From: Halomonas campaniensis
GTDB lineage: Bacteria > Pseudomonadota > Gammaproteobacteria > Pseudomonadales > Halomonadaceae
DNA length: 47,865 bases
NCBI RefSeq assembly: GCF_002211105.1
Contig: NZ_JPUA01000034.1
Span: 963,871-1,011,735 of the forward strand
Direction of reading: 5' to 3'
Below the pieces are notes generated by a model. It had not been told where the DNA came from and made no database searches. It worked only from the letters and a program-made list of their open reading frames with translations. This document shows, in pieces, positions 7,732 through 15,302 of the stretch (positions are counted from its first letter, which is position 1; the number at the start of each line of letters is the position of its first letter). A program made the position numbers and the translations under genes.

Positions 7732-9375
7732 TTGCCTGAACCACTCACTGTGCCATCCGCGCTGACTGCGCAAGTTGAGCGTCTGATCCCCAGTGCGCGC
7801 CTTGGTCGGTTGGGCCGCCTGCGGCGTGGGCTTGAAAAAGAGGGGCTGCGGGTTGATGCCAATGGCCACATCGCCCAAACGCCGCATCCGCATGCACTGG
7901 GCTCTAAGTTAACCCACCCGCATATCACCACTGACTATTCAGAGTCACTGTTAGAGTACATTACGCCGGTATACTCTCAGCCGGGCGAAGCGCTCTGTTT
8001 TCTGTCTGATCTGCACACCTTTACCTACCACCACTTGGAAAACGAGTGGATCTGGCCCGGCAGCATGCCATCAAGGCTCTCTGGCAACGACAGCGTGCCA
8101 ATTGCCGATTACGGCAGCTCCAACGTGGGCACCATGAAGCATGTCTACCGCAAAGGGTTGGACATGCGTTATGGCCGCATCATGCAGGCAATTGCCGGTG
8201 TTCACTACAACGTATCGCTGCCGGATGATATGTGGCATGGCCTGCGTGAGCTTGAGAAAGCCACCAACATCCCGTTCAACGACTACCGCTCCACCCGCTA
8301 TTTCGGCATGATTCGTCACTTCCGCCGCCATAGCTGGCTGCTGCTCTACCTGTTTGGCGCTTCCCCGGCCATCGATAAGAGCTTTTTGCCTGACGGGCAG
8401 AAAGTGCCCGAAAAGCTTCAGTCGCTTAGTGACGATACGTACTTTGCCCCCTATGCAACGACGCTACGTATGTCGGATCTGGGTTATCAAAACAAAGTAC
8501 AGTCGCAGCTTAAAATCTGTTTTAACTCGCTCTCTAACTACGTGAACACCCTGCGTCACGCCATCTCTTCACCGTGGCCCGACTATGAAAAAATGGGTGT
8601 TAACGTGGATGGTGAGTGGCGTCAGTTAAACGCCAATATTCTGCAGATCGAAAACGAGTACTACAGCGATATTCGCCCCAAGCGAGTCGCCAAGCACAAC
8701 GAAACCCCCAGCCAGGCCCTCGAAGCCCGCGGCGTGGAGTACATTGAAGTGCGCTGCTTGGACTTAAATCCCTTTGATCCTCTCGGCGTCACTGAAGAGC
8801 AGATGCGTTTTGTAGACACTTTCTTAATGTGGTGTCTACTCAGCGACAGCCCGTGGATCTCCGACGAAGAGTGTGACCGCCTGGACGATAACCGTCGCTG
8901 GGTGGTTGAGCGTGGCCGCGATCCGGAACTGCAGTTATTCAACCACGGTGAAACCACCTCGGTGCGTGAGTGGGGCGAACAGATATTTGCCGAGATGGGC
9001 GAGGTTGCCCGCCTGCTGGACGCAGTCGAAGAGGGCACACCTCATGCCGATGCACTGGCAAGCCTAGCGCCACGCCTGGCAGACCCTTCCCTCACGCCTT
9101 CTGCCCAGGTACTCGAACGTCTCAAAGCGAACGGTGGATCACTTAGTGATTTGATGCTTAGTCTGGCCAAAGAGCAGGCGGAGCAGCTAAAAGCTGCCCC
9201 CATGCAGCGCTGTCGGGAAGCACTGTTAGCTCAGCTGATTGAGACTTCTCACCAACAGCAGCACGATATCGAAGCCGCTGACCAAGAGACCTTTGAAGAG
9301 TTCTTGCAGGTCTACTTCACCAAAGCTCGTGAGTCCCGCGCTCTTTCTGCGCTGCCATCTGAGGTTCGTCAATGA
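7732..9375 (+). CDS. gshA: Glutamate-cysteine ligase (gammaproteobacterial type)
   Basis: Catalyses the ATP-dependent joining of L-glutamate and L-cysteine, the first and limiting step of glutathione synthesis. The product is about 547 residues, slightly longer than the E. coli enzyme. Typical segments include LRRGLEKEGLRVD and LGSKLTHPHITTDYSESLLEYITP in the N-terminal half, and EVRCLDLNPFDPLGV. The start is unusual: AAGGAG at 7718-7723 is best placed for the TTG at 7732 (eight-base spacing), giving MPEPLTVPS; a GTG at 7723 overlaps that ribosome binding site. The last four bases overlap the dsbB start (ATGA), so the two genes are translationally coupled, linking glutathione synthesis and disulfide formation in one operon. 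Confidence 0.93.
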   Translation: MPEPLTVPSALTAQVERLIPSARLGRLGRLRRGLEKEGLRVDANGHIAQTPHPHALGSKLTHPHITTDYSESLLEYITPVYSQPGEALCFLSDLHTFTYHHLENEWIWPGSMPSRLSGNDSVPIADYGSSNVGTMKHVYRKGLDMRYGRIMQAIAGVHYNVSLPDDMWHGLRELEKATNIPFNDYRSTRYFGMIRHFRRHSWLLLYLFGASPAIDKSFLPDGQKVPEKLQSLSDDTYFAPYATTLRMSDLGYQNKVQSQLKICFNSLSNYVNTLRHAISSPWPDYEKMGVNVDGEWRQLNANILQIENEYYSDIRPKRVAKHNETPSQALEARGVEYIEVRCLDLNPFDPLGVTEEQMRFVDTFLMWCLLSDSPWISDEECDRLDDNRRWVVERGRDPELQLFNHGETTSVREWGEQIFAEMGEVARLLDAVEEGTPHADALASLAPRLADPSLTPSAQVLERLKANGGSLSDLMLSLAKEQAEQLKAAPMQRCREALLAQLIETSHQQQHDIEAADQETFEEFLQVYFTKARESRALSALPSEVRQ

Positions 9376-9872
9376 TTCTGCACTCCTTTCGTTCGGTGGC
9401 CCTGGCCGGTTTAGCCTTCTGCGTTCTAATGATGGCGGTAGCCCTGGGCTTAGAGCATATCGGCGGTTATGAACCCTGCCCGCTGTGTATCTTTCAGCGC
9501 GTAGCGGTGATCGCCGCTGGTATTGTGTTTGCGATAGCCGCCATTCACAGCCCAGCAGGGCGTGTGGGCAAAGTGATTTACGGTTTGCTGTCGCTGGCGG
9601 CCGTTGGAACCGGTGCCTTTATCGCCGGGCGTCACGTTTGGCTGCAAGGTTTGCCCGCCGATGAAGTGCCTTCCTGCGGCCCTGGGCTGGATTACATGAT
9701 GGATATCCTGCCCATGCAGGATGTCGTTGCCATGGTGCTAACGGGGTCTGGCGAGTGCGCCAATATCGATTTTTCCTTGCTAGGCCTCTCACTACCCGCC
9801 TGGACGTTAATCGGTTTCGCCATTCTGGCAATCGCCCCGCTGCGTATGCTGTTGATGAAAAGCCGGGGTTAG
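9372..9872 (+). CDS. dsbB: Disulfide bond formation protein B
   Basis: A 166-residue inner-membrane protein that reoxidises DsbA and passes the electrons to ubiquinone. Four hydrophobic segments are visible. The first periplasmic loop has the active pair C36/C39 (YEPCPLC), and the second loop has the C102/C129 pair (PSCGPGLDYM and GSGECANIDF), so all four catalytic cysteines are present. The start overlaps the gshA stop by four bases. Confidence 0.95.
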   Translation: MILHSFRSVALAGLAFCVLMMAVALGLEHIGGYEPCPLCIFQRVAVIAAGIVFAIAAIHSPAGRVGKVIYGLLSLAAVGTGAFIAGRHVWLQGLPADEVPSCGPGLDYMMDILPMQDVVAMVLTGSGECANIDFSLLGLSLPAWTLIGFAILAIAPLRMLLMKSRG

Positions 9873-9899
9873 TAGGGCGTCAGCGATAAGGAGTGCGCC

Positions 9900-10775
9900 A
9901 TGCTTTATCAACATTTTGCGACTCAAGAAGAGATCGACCGCGCCTACGACCCGATGATGGGGCGAGACCCGGCGGTGTTGGTTAAGGCATGGCGTGAGCG
10001 TAGTGAAGCGTCGCGGGCGCTTCACCGTACAACGCTCGATTTATCTTATGGCCCCTCACTGGCAGAACGCATGGATATCTTTCATGCCGATGCGCCTGAT
10101 ACCAATAGCCCACACGCCCCCGTACACGTGTTTTTCCACGGTGGCTACTGGCGCTCACTGAGCCACCGAGAATTTAGCTTTATCGTCGATGATTTGGTCA
10201 AAGCCGGTATCACGGTGGCCGTGGTTAATTACGCACTCTGCCCCCAGGTTCGTTTTAGTGAGCTAGTGCGTCAGGCACAGGCAGCCGTGGCCTATGTTTA
10301 CACCCATGCCGCTGAGCTAGGCGTTGACCAAGAGCAGTTGAGTATTTCGGGGCATTCGGCGGGTGGGCATCTATGCGCCATGCTGATGTCTACGGATTGG
10401 CAAGGAACCTTTGGCTTACCGAGCCAACTGATTCGTGGCGCGCTATGTGTGAGCGGGCTCTACGACTTGCGGCCTTTTCCCTGGTCGTGGCTGCAACCCA
10501 AGCTTCAGCTAACGGGCCGCGATGTACAGGATTTCAGTCCGCTATGGCAGCCGTGCCAAGTGGCTGCACCGATAAAGTTGGTAGCAGGGGCCTTAGAGTC
10601 TGACGAGTTTGCACGGCAGATGAGTTGCTATGCTGAGCATGTGAGCGAGCAAGGCCAAACGGTCACCCAGCAGCTACTCCCCAACGACGATCACTTCTCG
10701 ATCCTTGAGCACTATCTTAACGATGGTTGTTTTGTGGAGTGGATTAAAGCGTTTCACGCTAGCGATAAGATTTGA
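9900..10775 (+). CDS. Alpha/beta hydrolase, arylformamidase-like
   Basis: A 291-residue cytosolic alpha/beta hydrolase. Residues 80-84 form the oxyanion-hole motif HGGYW, residues 151-156 the nucleophile elbow GHSAGG (Ser153), and a late NDDHFS supplies the catalytic His. The HGGYW motif and length match the kynurenine formamidase/arylformamidase (AFMID-type) group, which hydrolyses N-formylkynurenine, but general esterases share the fold, so the substrate is uncertain. It starts 27 bases after dsbB with AAGGAG before the ATG and is probably cotranscribed with gshA-dsbB. It faces the anthranilate cluster, anthranilate being a downstream product of kynurenine; that connection is only suggestive. 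Confidence 0.8.
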   Translation: MLYQHFATQEEIDRAYDPMMGRDPAVLVKAWRERSEASRALHRTTLDLSYGPSLAERMDIFHADAPDTNSPHAPVHVFFHGGYWRSLSHREFSFIVDDLVKAGITVAVVNYALCPQVRFSELVRQAQAAVAYVYTHAAELGVDQEQLSISGHSAGGHLCAMLMSTDWQGTFGLPSQLIRGALCVSGLYDLRPFPWSWLQPKLQLTGRDVQDFSPLWQPCQVAAPIKLVAGALESDEFARQMSCYAEHVSEQGQTVTQQLLPNDDHFSILEHYLNDGCFVEWIKAFHASDKI

Positions 10776-10803
10776 TTAAAATCTAACCCGACTTCTCATT
10801 ACA

Positions 10804-10953
10804 GGATCGAAATAGCCTGAAGCGGGGGTCTTTTTCCAGGGCCGGAAAATGTTCCCGACAATTCCGGCATTTCCGCCATCCATGGCGGTCAGATGGAAAA
10901 AGTAGCGCCCAAGGATGGGTTCACAGCGCCCCCGCGGAAGGTTGTTTCGATCC
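10804..10953. repeat. 150-bp structured element with terminal inverted repeats (MITE/REP-like)
   Basis: Bounded by GGATCGAAA (10804-10812) and TTTCGATCC (10945-10953), a perfect 9-bp inverted repeat. Further nested pairs: GCGGGGG (10822-10828) with CCCCCGC (10929-10935); CTTTTTCCA (10830-10838) with TGGAAAAAG (10894-10902); GCCGGAA (10841-10847) with TTCCGGC (10862-10868); and CCGCCAT (10873-10879) with ATGGCGG (10882-10888). Together they could fold the whole element into a branched cruciform. It lies between two convergent genes and has no credible coding frame. A small non-autonomous mobile element is the likeliest explanation; a structured RNA or bidirectional terminator is possible. Confidence 0.65.
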
Positions 10954-10996
10954 GGCGCACCTCTTAGTACTCTGCTAGAGGCACTTTTGATTGTCC

Positions 10997-11410
10997 TTAA
11001 CCAGCCGGAATCACAGCGGTCGCTTCGATTTCCACCTTAGCCTGATCCTCCACAAGCCCCGCCACCTGCACCATGGTCATCGCCGGGAAATGCTTGCCAA
11101 GTACTTCGCGATAAGCGCCGCCCACCTCCTTAAGCCGTGCCAAGTACTCCCGCTTGTCGGTCACATACCAAGTTAAACGGACGATATGCTCAGGGCCTGC
11201 GTTGGCCTCTTTTAAGATCGCCACGATATTCTGCAGCGCCTGGTTCACTTGAGCGACAAAGTCATCGCTTTCAAATACCTGATCGGCATTCCAACCAATT
11301 TGACCGCCGACAAAAACTGTCTGGCCTGAAGCGAGCACGCCGTTAGCGTAGCCGATGGCCGGTTTCCAATGGGAAGGGTGAAGAAGCTGATGAAAGTTGG
11401 CGTCACTCAT
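10997..11410 (-). CDS. RidA-family protein (candidate imine/enamine deaminase of the anthranilate pathway)
   Basis: A 137-residue protein of the RidA/YjgF/UK114 family. Visible family segments are VFVGGQIGWNAD, the central FVAQVNQALQNIVAILKEA, and the C-terminal VQVAGLVEDQAKVEIEATAV. RidA proteins form trimers and hydrolyse enamines and imines to ketones plus ammonia; some relatives deaminate 2-aminomuconate. It is the last gene of the minus-strand aromatic block, 11 bases after the thioesterase gene, with AAGGA upstream of the ATG. Because the ring product of the monooxygenase/reductase keeps the amino group as an enamine, a role in releasing ammonia from it is an attractive inference, not shown by sequence alone. 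Confidence 0.88.
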   Translation of the reverse strand: MSDANFHQLLHPSHWKPAIGYANGVLASGQTVFVGGQIGWNADQVFESDDFVAQVNQALQNIVAILKEANAGPEHIVRLTWYVTDKREYLARLKEVGGAYREVLGKHFPAMTMVQVAGLVEDQAKVEIEATAVIPAG

Positions 11411-11421
11411 GATGGCTATCC

Positions 11422-11829
11422 TTATTGGTTATCAACGGTAATATGCTGGCGTATTGCCTCTGTCCATGGCATCGGCTTACCGCTACTTAAATCCACAAAT
11501 ACCAAGGTTGAATCACTGGTTAAGCGCTTCTGCTCTCCGCAATAAGCGACAATCTGCAGCGTTAAACTGCTACGACCCATGGACTGAACCCTTAACTCAA
11601 AGGTCAGCCGTTCGCCTAATCGGCTAGGGGCATGAAACTGGGTGTCGATAGCTGCCGTGGGTACTCCGGTGCCGGTTTCCACATGCAGTTGGTTAAAGTC
11701 GTGGTGCACGACCTCCTCGAACCAATCCTCCACCACCGAGTTAATCATCTCGAAATAGCGGGGATAAAAAACGATCCCGGCCGGGTCACAATGTTGAAAA
11801 CGCACCTTCCGCTGAGTGGTAAAGGCCAC
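11422..11829 (-). CDS. Acyl-CoA thioesterase, 4-hydroxybenzoyl-CoA thioesterase family
   Basis: A 135-residue hotdog-fold protein. The signature VRFQHCDPAGIVFYPRYFEM near the N terminus contains the catalytic Asp of the 4-hydroxybenzoyl-CoA thioesterase class. It starts with GTG at 11829, with AGGAG seven bases upstream, 14 bases after the ABC ATPase gene. In this block it could release dead-end aryl-CoA esters and so recover coenzyme A; which thioester it cleaves is unknown. Confidence 0.88.
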   Translation of the reverse strand: MAFTTQRKVRFQHCDPAGIVFYPRYFEMINSVVEDWFEEVVHHDFNQLHVETGTGVPTAAIDTQFHAPSRLGERLTFELRVQSMGRSSLTLQIVAYCGEQKRLTSDSTLVFVDLSSGKPMPWTEAIRQHITVDNQ

Positions 11830-11843
11830 TGTTTTTCTCCTCG

Positions 11844-12524
11844 CTAAACACCCAGGTAACGGTCACGCACCGAGCTGTCCAGTGCCGCTGGTTCACCAAC
11901 CCACACGGTGCTGCCCTTTTCAAGAATGGTGCAGCGGTCAGCGATAGGCAGAATTTCACTTAACGACTTATCAACCAGTAGCGTCGATTGCCCCTGCTGC
12001 TTAAACAGCCGAATCGCCCGCCAAATCTCCTGACGAATCACCGGCGCTAACCCTTCGGTGGCCTCATCGAGCACCAGCAGGCGCGGGTTGGTCATCAGCG
12101 CCCGGCCAATGGCCAGCATCTGCTGCTCACCGCCAGAGAGGGTTTTAGCCATTTGCGCCCGGCGCTCTTCCAAGCGCGGAAACAGCGTTTCCACTTTTTC
12201 CAGCGTCCACTCGCCGGGGCGAGCGGTGACCAGCAGGTTTTCGCGGACAGATAAATTGGGAAAGCAGCGACGCCCCTCCGGCACCAAACCCAGCCCCGCT
12301 TTAGCAATACGGTAGGCGGGCAGGCGGCGCAGATCATGGGACTCAAACTCAATGGTGCCTCGGCTTGCCGGAGTAAGGCCAAATATTGAGCGAATGGTGG
12401 TGGTTTTACCCATCCCGTTGCGGCCCATTAAAGCGACCATCTCCCCGGCGTTTACTTCAAGATTGACCCCAAATAGCGCCTGGGAGGGGCCATAAAAGGT
12501 TTCAATGTCGGCAACCTTAAGCAT
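11844..12524 (-). CDS. ABC transporter ATP-binding protein, LivF type
   Basis: A 226-residue ATPase of the branched-chain-amino-acid/aromatic-acid importer family (HAAT). Walker A is GRNGMGKTT, the signature is LSGGEQQ, and Walker B is LLVLDEATEGL, as in LivF subunits. The start is the ATG at 12524 (MLKVADIETFYG); the frame is open further upstream, but that part lies inside the LivG gene. Start and upstream stop overlap by eight bases. It pairs with the LivG-type ATPase next to it. Confidence 0.93.
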   Translation of the reverse strand: MLKVADIETFYGPSQALFGVNLEVNAGEMVALMGRNGMGKTTTIRSIFGLTPASRGTIEFESHDLRRLPAYRIAKAGLGLVPEGRRCFPNLSVRENLLVTARPGEWTLEKVETLFPRLEERRAQMAKTLSGGEQQMLAIGRALMTNPRLLVLDEATEGLAPVIRQEIWRAIRLFKQQGQSTLLVDKSLSEILPIADRCTILEKGSTVWVGEPAALDSSVRDRYLGV

Positions 12525-13269
12525 CGGAATCTCCCAGGTAGGCTTCACGAACACGCGGATCCTGCCTAATTGCCTGGCTATCGCCGTGGGCGATAACGCT
12601 GCCGGATACCAGCACAGAGATACGATCTGCCAAGCGAAATACCGCTTCCATATCGTGCTCAATCAACAAAATGGGCACTTCCAGCTTCAGCGCTTCCAGC
12701 AGCTCGGTCAGTTTGGCCGAGCCTTCCGGGCCCAGGCCCGCCATGGGTTCATCAAGCAGCAGGGCGCGGGGCTTGAGCGCCAGGGCGCAGGCCACTTCGA
12801 CCTGACGGCGCTCCCCATGGGAAAGCTCAGATACCGGTGTCCAGGCGCGATGACTAAGCTGCATGCGTTCTAGTGCCTCAAAAGCAGGCTCCAGCAGGTG
12901 CCGGTCACGGGCGACCGGTTTCCAGAAACGAAAGCTGTGACTCTGCAGCGCTTGAACGCCCATCATCACATTACGCATCACTGAAAGTGGTTCGGCTAAC
13001 GAGGAGACCTGAAAACTACGCCCCAGGCCCAATCGGGCACGCTGGGCAATGTTCATCCCAGTGATCTCTGTGTCCGCTAGAAAAACCCGGCCCTCATCTG
13101 GGCGGATATTGCCAGCGATTTGGCCGATCAAGGTCGACTTGCCCGCACCGTTTGGGCCAATCAGGGCGTGGATTTCACCCTGCTGAAGCTCCAGCGAGAC
13201 ATCGTGGGTGGCCTGTAGCGCGCCAAAGCGTTTATGCAGCTTTTGCAGTGAAAGAACGATATCACTCAT
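12517..13269 (-). CDS. ABC transporter ATP-binding protein, LivG type
   Basis: A 250-residue ATPase with Walker A GPNGAGKST, Q-loop RSFQ, signature LSHGERRQ, Walker B ALLLDEPMAGLG and switch IEHDM, typical of LivG subunits. It overlaps the preceding permease gene (8 bases) and the following LivF gene (8 bases), so the transporter genes are tightly coupled. Within this cluster the likely cargo is 2-aminobenzoate or another aromatic acid rather than branched-chain amino acids; this rests on context. Confidence 0.93.
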   Translation of the reverse strand: MSDIVLSLQKLHKRFGALQATHDVSLELQQGEIHALIGPNGAGKSTLIGQIAGNIRPDEGRVFLADTEITGMNIAQRARLGLGRSFQVSSLAEPLSVMRNVMMGVQALQSHSFRFWKPVARDRHLLEPAFEALERMQLSHRAWTPVSELSHGERRQVEVACALALKPRALLLDEPMAGLGPEGSAKLTELLEALKLEVPILLIEHDMEAVFRLADRISVLVSGSVIAHGDSQAIRQDPRVREAYLGDSDA

Positions 13270-14326
13270 TACGCTCCCTCCCGGCTAACCAGCCCATCAC
13301 CCCGTGTTTAGCAAACAGCACCACCCCAAGCAGCACTAAGCCTAAAAAGAGCTGCCAGTACTGAGTGATGCCACCCAATAGGGTTTCCATCATCACAAAC
13401 AGCACCGCGCCAGCCAGTGGGCCATAAAGACGCCCCACGCCGCCCAGAATCACAATTACCATCAGTTCACCGGAGAAGTGCCAACTGAGCATGTTGGGGC
13501 TAACAAAGCCATTTAGATCCGCATAGAGCGCCCCGGCAAGGCCGGTAATCGCTGCAGAAATCACAAACGCCACCAGGCGAATGGGGTAGGGGCTAATACC
13601 TGCGGTGGCCAAACGCACGTCGTTAAGTCGCGCCATGGTAAGGGCCGCGCCAAAGCGGGATTTCATCAACCGCGAGGTGATCGCCATGGCCAGCACCAGC
13701 CCGGTGAAGCAGATCAGGAAATAGGTCAATGAGTGGCTACTATCCACCAGCGGTAGCGTATTGCGTATATAAATGGGCAGGCCATCCTCGCCGCCATAGG
13801 TTGGCCAGGAGTTGGCAAAGTAGTAAATCATCTGCGCAAAGGCGAGGGTGATCATAATGAAATAGACCCCCGTGGTACGCAGTGAAATAGCGCCGATCAT
13901 CAGCGCCAGCAGCGCACACAGCAGGGCAGCCACCAGCCACACCACGAGCAGGCTATCGCTGCCCGGTATGCTTAAAGGCCAGGTCATAAACGGCGAGTAA
14001 TCAAAGGCGTGATAAGCGCTGATACCCGCAACGTAGCCACCCAAGCCGAAATAGGCCGCATGACCAAAACTCACCATGCCCCCATAGCCAATCGCCAGAT
14101 TAAGGCCTACAGCGGCCATGGCAATGATCGTCATCCGCGAGGCCAGGTTGACGTAGTAGATATGACCCAGTAAGTAAGCCGCCACCGGTACCAAGAGCAG
14201 CAGGCCGAGTAGGGCCATCTGCACCAGCCCTTTGCGGTCAAAGTGGCTGTCAGTTTTGGGCGCAAGTGCCGTGTGGGCGGTGGCGGCTTGAGGGGCACCA
14301 TTAGTCAGGGAAGTGTTATTAGTCAT
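13262..14326 (-). CDS. ABC transporter permease, LivM type
   Basis: A 354-residue inner-membrane permease with about ten hydrophobic segments and the LivM hallmark GLNLAIGYGGMVSFGHAAYFGLG. The N terminus before the first membrane segment is unusually long (about 30 residues, rich in Ala/Thr). It overlaps the LivH-type gene by eight bases and the LivG-type gene by eight. Confidence 0.93.
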   Translation of the reverse strand: MTNNTSLTNGAPQAATAHTALAPKTDSHFDRKGLVQMALLGLLLLVPVAAYLLGHIYYVNLASRMTIIAMAAVGLNLAIGYGGMVSFGHAAYFGLGGYVAGISAYHAFDYSPFMTWPLSIPGSDSLLVVWLVAALLCALLALMIGAISLRTTGVYFIMITLAFAQMIYYFANSWPTYGGEDGLPIYIRNTLPLVDSSHSLTYFLICFTGLVLAMAITSRLMKSRFGAALTMARLNDVRLATAGISPYPIRLVAFVISAAITGLAGALYADLNGFVSPNMLSWHFSGELMVIVILGGVGRLYGPLAGAVLFVMMETLLGGITQYWQLFLGLVLLGVVLFAKHGVMGWLAGRERNE

Positions 14327-15248
14327 GGGCAGAGAACAGTCCCTTAGGCTTGAAGGCGAGAATGACGGCCATGAGGATATAGATCAGCATGGCGGCTAGC
14401 GCCGCACCGACCCCGGTCGCCTCAGAGGGCGGCATAAACGCACGGAAAAAGATCGGCAAATAGACCCGCCCTAATGTATCGACCACACCCACCAACAGGG
14501 CACCCAGTAGCGCCCCTTTGATGGAGCCGATACCGCCAATGACGATGACCACGAAGGCCAGAATCAACACAGGCTCGCCCATGCCGACCTGTACAGATTG
14601 CAGTGCGCCCACTAACGCCCCCGCCAAGCCTGCTAAACCCGCACCCAGGGCAAACACGACGGTATACAGCTTGGAGATATTGACCCCCAGCGCACCAATC
14701 ATTTCGCGGTCGCTTTCACCCGCTCGAATACGCATGCCCAAGCGAGTTTTAGAGATCAAAAAGTAAAGGGCGATCGAAATAACAATGCCCACGCCAATCA
14801 GCATCAGCCGGTAGATGGGATAGCGGGTGTCGCCGGGCAGCGTGACGAATCCGGTTAACCAGGAAGGCGGGCTAAGCCGCAGAGGCGACGAGCCGAATAT
14901 CCAGCGCGTGCCTTCGGAAAAAATCAAAATAAGCGCAAAGGTCGCCAACACCTGATCAAGGTGGGGGCGGTGATAGAGTCGGCGAATCACCAGCAGCTCC
15001 ACCAGCGCACCGACCATTGCAGCGGCTGCCATGCCTGCGCCTAGCCCAATCAGAAAAGAGCCGGTTGATGCAGTCACGGCGGCGGTGGCATAGGCGCCCA
15101 CCATATAAAAGGAGCCGTGAGCAAGATTGATCAACCCCATGACCCCGAATACCAGGGTAAGGCCGCTGGCCATCAGAAACAGCATGGTGCCAAGCTGCAC
15201 GCCGTTAAGAAGTTGCTCTATTAGCAGAGTAACGGACACGTTAGGCAT
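14319..15248 (-). CDS. ABC transporter permease, LivH type
   Basis: A 309-residue permease with LivH features: LLNGVQLGTMLFLMASGLTLVFGVMGLINLAHGSFYM at the N terminus and GGIGSIKGALLGALLVG near the C terminus. I place the start at ATG 15248. A GTG at 15287 extends the frame, but it lies inside the hairpin that separates this gene from the binding-protein gene and is less plausible; a GTG at 15239 with AAGG nine bases upstream is another option. Confidence 0.9.
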   Translation of the reverse strand: MPNVSVTLLIEQLLNGVQLGTMLFLMASGLTLVFGVMGLINLAHGSFYMVGAYATAAVTASTGSFLIGLGAGMAAAAMVGALVELLVIRRLYHRPHLDQVLATFALILIFSEGTRWIFGSSPLRLSPPSWLTGFVTLPGDTRYPIYRLMLIGVGIVISIALYFLISKTRLGMRIRAGESDREMIGALGVNISKLYTVVFALGAGLAGLAGALVGALQSVQVGMGEPVLILAFVVIVIGGIGSIKGALLGALLVGVVDTLGRVYLPIFFRAFMPPSEATGVGAALAAMLIYILMAVILAFKPKGLFSAHD

Positions 15249-15271
15249 CCTTAACAAAGGAAGAAAGCAAA

Positions 15272-15293
15272 GGCTGGGTGATGACACCCAGCC
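15272..15293 (-). terminator. Hairpin between binding-protein and permease genes
   Basis: A perfect 9-bp stem (GGCTGGGTG, 15272-15280, and CACCCAGCC, 15285-15293) with a 4-base loop. On the transcribed strand it is followed by a T-rich stretch (TTTGCTTTCTTCCTTT). Such structures after solute-binding-protein genes stabilise the upstream message and partly terminate, so that binding protein is made in excess over permease. Confidence 0.65.
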
Positions 15294-15302
15294 ACGGCGA
15301 CA

